From Thermoplasmatales archaeon (lineage in GTDB: Archaea > Thermoplasmatota > Penumbrarchaeia > Penumbrarchaeales > Penumbrarchaeaceae): a DNA stretch of 32,999 nt. Below are positions 1-7,000 of the stretch, in pieces. Every line of letters starts with the position of its first letter. Position 1 is the first letter of the stretch. A model generated the notes under the pieces. That model was not told the origin of the DNA. It was given only the letters and a program-made list of their open reading frames with translations, and did no database searches. Both the position numbers and the translations under genes were made by a program. The stretch covers positions 1-32,999 of the forward strand of contig JAUVCN010000022.1 of the NCBI GenBank assembly GCA_030595715.1. Reading direction: 5' to 3'.

Positions 1-1173
1 ATCCACCTCGGAGGTTCCCTCGAGGTCTCCTATTGAAAGAAAGATCTCTCTGGCTTCGATAAGCATGTTCCTTGCTGTCGGGAACTTTCCATTTCTCGCA
101 CTTAGATCTGACAGATTGGTCAAAGATAGGGCCCTTGCCCATGGAATGTCCTCTTTTCTTGAAAGGGTCCTGACCTTCTTCCATTGGATCCCGGCTTCCC
201 CTTCCTTTCCCATCCTGAAGTACATAACCCCAATGTTGTTCAAACAGATCGCTAATAGATTAAATGATCTTGTAGCATGGAAATGACCTAACGCAGACCT
301 ATATAATTTTCCAGCATCCTCAAATCGGTGAAGATCCGAATAGATATCCGCTTTTAATCTCTTCAGAAGACCCTTGTGATTATTCTCGGATGTTTTACTC
401 AAAGTTGTATCGATTTCTTTTAGGGCCTCTTCCACATTCATGGAATACCTTATTGTCTGAATATATCCCATTTTTGCCATGATCCAACTATCCCCTTCCG
501 TGGCTATTCCGGATTCGAGTATTCTTTGAAAAAGATGTATACTGTCCTGAATGCGTCCCTGTCTTCTTAGAATATCCGCTTCCAGGAGAGCTTCGTCAAT
601 AACAATCGGCTGTTCCTCTTTTTCCTGAACTCGATCCCGATTGATCGAGTTCAAAGATGAAAGATCCCTGGGCTGGCCCCCATCATTGTAATTTTCTGTT
701 ATCAATTCCCTTTTGAGAGACATGAACTTGGATCCTTCTTGCATGCCGGATTCAATATGAATGAATTTCATTATATCGAATCCGTTCCTTTTTTGAAGTT
801 CATTGAGTAAAGGGATGAGGACCTTTGGAGCCCTCAGGGCCTTGATGAAATAATCAAGTTTCACCTTTCTCTCGATCGAATATCTATTATGATCAAGATA
901 GATGCCCTTTAATCCTTCCATTATTTCGGCATATTTTTTCTTACCCATCCCGGACAATCTGATCCGGAATGGTCTCCGTCCCAACTTCTTGATCAGTTCC
1001 ATATTCGATAGGTTCCCAAAATATCTCAGAAGTGTTGTACGATCGATCCCAAGAAGATCCGGAAGATCACTGATATCGCTTACATTATCTTCACAGGGTG
1101 ATCGGTCCTGAAGAATACCCAGGGAGATAAGGACCAATTCCTCTCTTGTAATTTCAATACCTCTTCTTCTCAT
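1..1173 (-). CDS. wHTH-TPR regulator-like protein (3' end beyond window)
   Basis: The minus-strand frame is open from an ATG at 1173 to the window edge: 391 codons, no stop, so the C-terminus is missing. Residues about 10-80 look like a winged helix-turn-helix (a helix-rich stretch with DLLGIDRTTLLRYFGNL, then a basic wing with GRRPFRIRLSG). From about residue 195 the chain is a series of TPR-like helical hairpins (LLEADILRRQGRIQDSIHLF; DIYSDLHRFEDAGKLYRSAL; NNIGVMYFRMGKEGEAGIQW). This is the architecture of archaeal DNA-binding regulators whose TPR part senses or recruits a partner. A TATA-like box about 27 nt before the ATG fits a leaderless transcript. Target and signal are unknown. Frame and domain type are seen; a regulatory role is inferred. 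Confidence 0.8.
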   Translation of the reverse strand, partial: MRRRGIEITREELVLISLGILQDRSPCEDNVSDISDLPDLLGIDRTTLLRYFGNLSNMELIKKLGRRPFRIRLSGMGKKKYAEIMEGLKGIYLDHNRYSIERKVKLDYFIKALRAPKVLIPLLNELQKRNGFDIMKFIHIESGMQEGSKFMSLKRELITENYNDGGQPRDLSSLNSINRDRVQEKEEQPIVIDEALLEADILRRQGRIQDSIHLFQRILESGIATEGDSWIMAKMGYIQTIRYSMNVEEALKEIDTTLSKTSENNHKGLLKRLKADIYSDLHRFEDAGKLYRSALGHFHATRSFNLLAICLNNIGVMYFRMGKEGEAGIQWKKVRTLSRKEDIPWARALSLTNLSDLSARNGKFPTARNMLIEAREIFLSIGDLEGTSEVD

Positions 1174-1195
1174 GGATATGTAAAAATATATTGAA

Positions 1196-1205
1196 CATTA
1201 TATTT
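1196..1205 (-). promoter_or_regulatory. TATA box of the wHTH-TPR gene
   Basis: On the minus strand this reads AAATATAATG, centred about 27 nt upstream of the ATG at 1173. That spacing puts transcription start at or next to the start codon, as in archaeal leaderless mRNAs. A second A/T-rich run at about 1183-1195 is too close to serve. Confidence 0.45.
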
Positions 1206-1264
1206 CAATCCGATCATCAGATGTATCCTAAAAATTTTGGATATTGAATTTTTTATGATTTGGA

Positions 1265-1396
1265 TCATTGTTTCCTGAAAAGAACGACCCTGTTCGTATT
1301 GGTCCCCTTCGAATTATTGCTCACACCCCAGATGTTGGATGTCTTGGTGAAGCTGTGGGAATTGATCAGGACCCCTACACATTCGAATCCCGCATC
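1265..1396 (-). pseudogene. C-terminal remnant of a DNA methyltransferase
   Basis: On the minus strand this stretch encodes 43 residues and a TGA stop (1265-1267). They align without gaps to the last 43 residues of the intact methyltransferase encoded at 1902-3185. By hand count 28 of 43 are identical, including FTKTSNIWG and KGTNTNR. The frame upstream (codons to about 1412) has no similarity and no start is present, so it is a tail only. Its codons (GTC, CTG, ATC, TCC, AAG) resemble the surrounding chromosome, unlike the A/T-ending codons of the intact copy. It begins within about 20 nt of the stop of the adjacent endonuclease candidate. The likely origin is a resident methyltransferase gene displaced by the incoming module. 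Confidence 0.85.
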
Positions 1397-1414
1397 GGAA
1401 ATGTGTAGTAGGAA

Positions 1415-1888
1415 CTATTTTAGTAATTTGATCAATCGAAGTGCTTTTTCTCTTGTGATTTTGGTATTATTCCCTAATAATTTATTCTCCCACCATTCCT
1501 GAACAGTATCTTTTGATATTTCCCAGAAAGGTATGTTTGGAAAGTGAGTAATATCCGAAATAATATAGCCCTCGATTTCAGAGAGTTTTTGAAGGAAGCC
1601 ATCAACGTGAAATGATCTTCCAGAACCTACCATGTAACTAGGGCAGAAATATATTCCACCTTTTGATATACTCCGGACTTCCCATTTACCTCCTTGAGGA
1701 TCTATCACATCATATCCTGCACCCTCACTTGGGGCAAGTGTGCCGTTTAAAAATTCGTATGCGATTCTTCTCTCAAGAAGAAATGAAACTTTTCTTCCGT
1801 CTGTGAAATAATTCCTAACATCATTTTCTGAAATCTTTAATGCTTTTGAAATTTCAGAAACATTCCACTTTAAAAATCCTTCTCTCAT
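1415..1888 (-). CDS. Putative type II restriction endonuclease of the R-M pair
   Basis: The protein has 157 residues from the ATG at 1888; an upstream TTG at 1924 would add 12 and overlap the methyltransferase by 23 nt. The N-terminal third looks like a helix-turn-helix (NVSEISKALKISENDVRNYF). It is followed by a compact core with D60 in GYDVIDP and E70-x-R72 in KWEVRS. This resembles a PD-(D/E)XK nuclease centre with Arg in place of the usual Lys. The C-terminus is helical (EWWENKL). It lies directly behind a methyltransferase on the same strand and shares its A/T-rich codons, so the two probably arrived together. I do not recognise the family by name. Context and the partial motif support a restriction endonuclease; an accessory or control protein is the alternative. 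Confidence 0.6.
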   Translation of the reverse strand: MREGFLKWNVSEISKALKISENDVRNYFTDGRKVSFLLERRIAYEFLNGTLAPSEGAGYDVIDPQGGKWEVRSISKGGIYFCPSYMVGSGRSFHVDGFLQKLSEIEGYIISDITHFPNIPFWEISKDTVQEWWENKLLGNNTKITREKALRLIKLLK

Positions 1889-1901
1889 AACTAACAATCC
1901 A

Positions 1902-3185
1902 TTATTCCTTGACAAATAATACAATTCTATTTGTGTTTGTGCCTTTCTTCATATTATTAATACCCCATATATTTGAAGTTTTTGTAAATTTTTGGCTGTT
2001 TACGACAATACCTTTGCATTTAAAACCTGCATTTACACCAAGAGGAATAACACGTTCATCTAACTTGATTTTCCCATTTTTAATCTCCCCCACCTCAAAT
2101 GCGACCCATCCACCTTTTTGTATTATTCTATAAAACTCTTTGAATGCCTCGCCCATTACAATTTCCCAATTCTCAATAGTCTTTGACATTGTAATATTTG
2201 AAGCTACTTCTTCAACATCAATTGAGTTGAACCAACATCTTAACCAGTTGTCATTTGCATATTGAACGATATTGAGAAATGGTGGAGAAGTGACAATAAG
2301 TTGGACAGAGCTATTTTCGATTTCTGGTGTATTCCTTACGTCTTTTACCAAAAAACGGCAAGTTTCTCCCGCTTCTTTAAGACGTGATATTTTATTTTCA
2401 GATAAAGTTCGAACAAGTGTCTTGGTTTTTCTTCTAATCAAGTGTCTAACATCTCGATATTCTGGTTTCTGATTTCTTTTAATATTTATTTTTATTTGGC
2501 TTTCACGGCTCACAGCTTGATTTGGTGGCAGTGTATACACAGAGAAGAATCCTTTTGAGTGACCAGTTAGTCGATTTGTTGCAACCATTCTAATCCATTT
2601 ATCGATCAGATCTTCTTCATTATTCTCATTTTTTTCTCTTAAATAATTTTTAATAGATATTATTTCCCCAAGAGTTTTTGAATGAAAAAACATCGAAAGA
2701 TCCATTTCAGATTCGTATTCAGAATTTATTTTAATTTCATCCAGTCTTTCAGTAATCTCATTTAGCTTTGGATAAAAAAACCTTGGATATGCTAATATTC
2801 CACTTAGTGGATTAATATCATTTGATATTATTTTTCTACCAAGAATGCCAGCTTCAATTACTGTTGTTCCTCTTCCTGAAAAAGGATCGTAAACAATATC
2901 ATTTTCCTTGGTGAGTAGGTTTATAAAAAATCTTGGCAATTGAGCCTTAAAACAAGCTCTATAGGAAATTTCATGAATAGAAGATGATTGTCTCTGTTTT
3001 GAAGTCCAATACTCATTAATATATTTCTGATAAATCTGATTCCCAATATTAATATCATTAATAATAGTAGTATTATTTGATATTTCTGAGTTATTATCAT
3101 ATGAGAATAGATCCATGTTAATATTCTTATTAAAGGTAAAATTTTCCAGATACTGGGATATGGATGAATCTGAGGATATCACCAT
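1902..3185 (-). CDS. Site-specific DNA methyltransferase (amino-methylating, permuted)
   Basis: The protein has 427 residues from the ATG at 3185, which sits about 25 nt after a TATA-like box; a TTG at 3194 is an in-frame alternative. It is a SAM-dependent exocyclic amino-methyltransferase. The motif X/I region comes first (SIHEISYRACFKAQLPRF, then DPFSGRGTT at about 100-108). The catalytic motif IV TSPPF comes late (about 299-303), with roughly 190 residues between them that may hold target recognition. TSPPF is common in N4-cytosine enzymes, though N6-adenine activity cannot be excluded. The order is opposite to classic beta-class enzymes. The gene is markedly A/T-rich (AAT, ATT, AAA, TTT codons) against its neighbours, a sign of transfer. 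It is followed by a probable endonuclease and then by the tail of a related methyltransferase. Confidence 0.9.
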   Translation of the reverse strand: MVISSDSSISQYLENFTFNKNINMDLFSYDNNSEISNNTTIINDINIGNQIYQKYINEYWTSKQRQSSSIHEISYRACFKAQLPRFFINLLTKENDIVYDPFSGRGTTVIEAGILGRKIISNDINPLSGILAYPRFFYPKLNEITERLDEIKINSEYESEMDLSMFFHSKTLGEIISIKNYLREKNENNEEDLIDKWIRMVATNRLTGHSKGFFSVYTLPPNQAVSRESQIKINIKRNQKPEYRDVRHLIRRKTKTLVRTLSENKISRLKEAGETCRFLVKDVRNTPEIENSSVQLIVTSPPFLNIVQYANDNWLRCWFNSIDVEEVASNITMSKTIENWEIVMGEAFKEFYRIIQKGGWVAFEVGEIKNGKIKLDERVIPLGVNAGFKCKGIVVNSQKFTKTSNIWGINNMKKGTNTNRIVLFVKE

Positions 3186-3204
3186 GATTATCAAGAGAAT
3201 TAAG

Positions 3205-3216
3205 TCATATTTATTT
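3205..3216 (-). promoter_or_regulatory. TATA box of the methyltransferase gene
   Basis: The minus strand reads AAATAAATATGA, centred about 25 nt before the ATG at 3185, which suggests a leaderless transcript and favours the ATG over the upstream TTG. The surroundings are A/T-rich, so chance is possible. Confidence 0.4.
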
Positions 3217-3345
3217 TTTATTAGCAGGGCACTGTATTGAATCTGGTAAGTGTATTATTATTGGGAGATGGAGTTTTGATGTTTCCTCAGACCAAAACCA
3301 TGAAATAATCTCGATCGGGTTGAACCCCTGCATCGAGGAATATGT

Positions 3346-4089
3346 ATGGTAGACGCATTGGAGAAGCTGAAGGTGATCGATCCATCGGACAGCATGCAGA
3401 ACACGTTGGATGCTGTCAATGAGGTGTTGGATAGGATAGGGTCATATGATGATAATGGAACGGCCGCTCTACAATTGATCTCGCAGAAGGAAGAAAAGGC
3501 CAGGAACTACTATCTCAGACCATTTGATTCGGAGGATATCTACAACAGGCTCATCGATATCCACAAGGAAAAGGACGAAGATGATATGGTTGCAAGGTAC
3601 AGAAGATGCCTTGACCTCAGAGAAGCTCGAAAATATACGATCCTTGGCGATTCATATGCCCTGATGGGGATCAATACCACAGCATCGGAATATCTGGAAA
3701 CTGCACTCGATCATGGTCCGTCGGAGGACCTGGTGGAAGAGGTTGAAAAGACCCTGGTAAGGGCCAGGAAGAGGGTTGCCAAGGCAAGTGATGAGATACA
3801 TATCCTGTTAATGAAATTGGATAAGGACCCCACCCACCAGAAGAACCTTATCAAGACCGTTACCCATCTCATTGACCTTGACAGGTTCGATGAAGCGATT
3901 CTAAGAGCAGATGTTGGGCTGGATGTATGGAAGGACGATCCGGACCTCAGGTACAGGAAGGGCTGCGCCCTGTTCGGAAGAGGAGATATGGAGGAAGCTC
4001 TTGTGCTATTCAACGTATTGCTGGAGATAAAACCAACATCCAACAATTACAAGCGTGCTGTTAACCTCTCTCATGAGATGATGAAATGA
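3346..4089 (+). CDS. TPR-repeat protein
   Basis: This 247-residue all-helical protein has no signal peptide. The ATG is preceded by GAGGA (3335-3339) at a normal spacing. TPR-like units are visible around residues 95-125 (YTILGDSYALMGINTTASEY) and 165-240 (LIDLDRFDEAILRADVGL; YRKGCALFGRGDMEEALVLF, with the typical Gly, Ala and Leu positions). The N-terminal 90 residues are helical and charged. It is probably a cytoplasmic adaptor. Its stop codon abuts, on the opposite strand, the stop of the giant helical-repeat protein, so the two genes are convergent with no base between them. No specific function can be assigned. Confidence 0.8.
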   Translation: MVDALEKLKVIDPSDSMQNTLDAVNEVLDRIGSYDDNGTAALQLISQKEEKARNYYLRPFDSEDIYNRLIDIHKEKDEDDMVARYRRCLDLREARKYTILGDSYALMGINTTASEYLETALDHGPSEDLVEEVEKTLVRARKRVAKASDEIHILLMKLDKDPTHQKNLIKTVTHLIDLDRFDEAILRADVGLDVWKDDPDLRYRKGCALFGRGDMEEALVLFNVLLEIKPTSNNYKRAVNLSHEMMK

Positions 4090-7000
4090 TCAGGCCTTCC
4101 TGATCTGATGTCCGGCTTTCTTGGAGAGGAGGATCGCCTTCTTATATTCCCTCAACGAGAATGCCTCTTTGGCTTTATTGTAGATGCGGTTTGCACCAGA
4201 GGTATCTATGCCCTTCCTCTTCTTGGTCAGTATTTCCACATGGGCATTGTTCATTTCATCGAAGGCAGAATCCCTGAGCGATTGTTGATCGATCTCTGAG
4301 AGCATGATCTTGGCCAATGTGATCATCTGTCTTCCCTTATCGAATTCATCCTTTTCAAAATGCTCCCGTGCTTTATCGAAGAGGAGTGATACCTTCGATG
4401 TATCGATACCTTTGTTCTTCAGTTCAGCGATACCGATCTCGACATTCCTTGACATTTCAGTTGCCTGTGATGATCTGAAGACGTAGAAGAACTGCTGGAT
4501 GTTTGCGATGTCGATCTTTTCAACCTCGGCCCTGGCTTCCTCTGCTTTGGTCTTTGCTGCCTTGAACTTCTTGTTCTTGAACATATTCCTGGCCTCATCC
4601 AGTTTATTCTCTGATGGGCCCAGCTTCTTTGACACTCCCGAGAAATTGTCAATGAGATAATGAATCATCGCATCGACGAATTCGATGGTCTCGAGCGATG
4701 TCTCCCTCATATTCCTCTTGACAATATCCTTAACAGATGTTCTGACACTCTTGATCAACTTCTCGGCATTTTCGATCTTCCCATCAAGAAGTGCCTGTTT
4801 TGCCCGAGATAATAATTTTTCCGAATTGGACACATTGGATCCAAGGGTCTTCAGTTTGGTCAACATCTGTTTGACCGAAGCTACCTCTTTGCCTAGCAGG
4901 CTCTCTGTCTCATCCAGTTTGGTCTTCTCAATGGACCTCAAGACATCCCTTATCTCGATATTGGCCTCGGCCAATTCTCCTGACCTGAGCATTACAGCGG
5001 CCTTTTTTATCTTTGCTTTGAGTTGATCGGACTCCTCCGCATCGGCCTGCATTTCCTTGATACCGGAGGTTGCACTGGAAATATATTTCTTGACGAGGTC
5101 AGCCATCTTTGGTTCTGCTTTCTTCTTTAGGATCTTGTCGGTCTTCTCCAAGATCTTACTCAGGACCACAATATCCACAGGATCGACGGAAAGTAATTTA
5201 TCAGCTCTCGTGAAAACCTTTTCCAGCTTTGTCATCTTCTTGATGCCGATCTCTCTGAGATCGGAATAGAGGGCCTTTTGTGTTTCGAGCACATCCCTCA
5301 GAGAATCAACTTCGTTCATGACCCTGATCTCCTCACCCAGTTCAAGGATCGAGCTGAACTTTGACACCGCTTTCTTATCTTCTCCCTGTGTATGGAGTTC
5401 TTTTCCCTCCTCATAGATCTTGACAAGGTTACTTATGTCGATATCCCTTGAGCTAAGTTCTTCGAAATATGATTCGATCTGCTGCATGTAGCCTTCAGCT
5501 GTTGTCCTCTGGAATGAGTTCAACTTTGCATTTGCGCCCAATAGTGCAGTTTCAAGGTAAGCTGTGGCATCCATGAATTGACTTTTATCGAGGGCTTCCT
5601 GGGCTACGGATACCATATATTCTTCATCTTCTGTGGGGATGCCCATCTGTTTAAGCTGCTGGACCTGTTTTTCCAATTCCACCAGTAGATCTCTGTATTC
5701 CTTCTGTTCATAGGCCCTGGATGCTTCGTCAAGGAGTTCCCTTCCATTTTCGATCTCGCTCATCGCCCCATCGAGATCACCTCGTTCGAAGAGCTCGTTG
5801 GATATTGTGAGCTTGTCCTGTATATTTATGACCTCGATCCCTTTCGAATGTGCCTCTACCATTTTCCCCTTCAACTCGGACAGGTCCCGTTGAACCTTCT
5901 GGACTATATAGGGTCCCTGGTTCCTATGAAGAACATCCTGGATCTGTAGATTGATCTCATCGCATCTATCTAGATCTCCCCTTCTAAGAGCTACTTTAAG
6001 TTCCCGGATAAGCTTTTCTTCGAATGTTGTGTCGACCCCCATGTCCCTCATGTTCGCAAGGAGGATCTCTGTTGTCTGGATGGACGACTCCATGAGCCTT
6101 TTCTTCATCTGGACCCGCTTTTCGTTCAATCCTATCTTGATCCCTTCCAGAACATGTTCTGCCTGGTCGAAATCCGCCTTGACGAGAAGTTCACCTGCGA
6201 GGCTGAACATGTCTGTCTCATCACTGATGTCGATGTTCTCAGCCTGTGCCACGGTGAGGAGTGTCCTCACCTCATCGTAATATGTCTGCACGATCTCTCT
6301 TCTTTTTGATGTTTCCTTCTGGTCAAATGAACCCTCAAGGAATTTGATGACCTTTCCCATCAATTTATGCGAGATCTCGAAGTCTCCTCTTTCAAAGGCA
6401 TCCTTGGCCATGTTGATATTGTCACGGGATAGATCCACCTCATTATCCATTCCCACGGTCTTTTCCATGATCTTATTGACATGATCGATATTGTTGAGGT
6501 ATTTATCCTTGTAGAAATCGTCTTTTCGATTCTTGAAATCTTCTTGGACCTTTTCAATGGTCTCAAGAGCTTGATCATAGTTCTCGTTATTGAAAAGATC
6601 TTCAGCTTCTTTCAAAAGGCCGGTAACGTCATCCAGTTCGAGGCCCTTGGCAATTGCGTGATCTATCTGTTTCTGTACATCGACAAGGGTTTCGGGGATG
6701 GTGAGGGATACCTGGGATCTGTAAACTTCATTTGAGATATCCTCTGCCTTGTTCAGCCCGTCAACGGTAGATATCAGATCCCCGTCATCCATATGACCTG
6801 TAGCTTCATTCAGATAAGATCTGGCCAGTTCGGTATCAAGTCCCATCACTTCCAGTTTTCCAACTTTTTTTGCAATAACTTCCATTTTCTTTGGAACCTC
6901 TTCTTTGAGATAGGATCCCTTTGAGAAGTTCAGATGTTCCTTGATATCCAATGTCATGGAATATGCTTTTTCATATTTCTCCTCCATGAACAGCCTCTCG

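Noticed and set aside
1260-2133. Two plus-strand frames (1260-1502 and 1909-2133) with similar protein sequences
   Set aside because: Their likeness is the mirror of the two methyltransferase tails on the minus strand. They are shadows, but they led to the remnant.
3195-3345. Possible N-terminal remnant of the displaced methyltransferase upstream of the intact one
   Set aside because: Minus-strand translation of this stretch shows no resemblance to the methyltransferase N-terminus.
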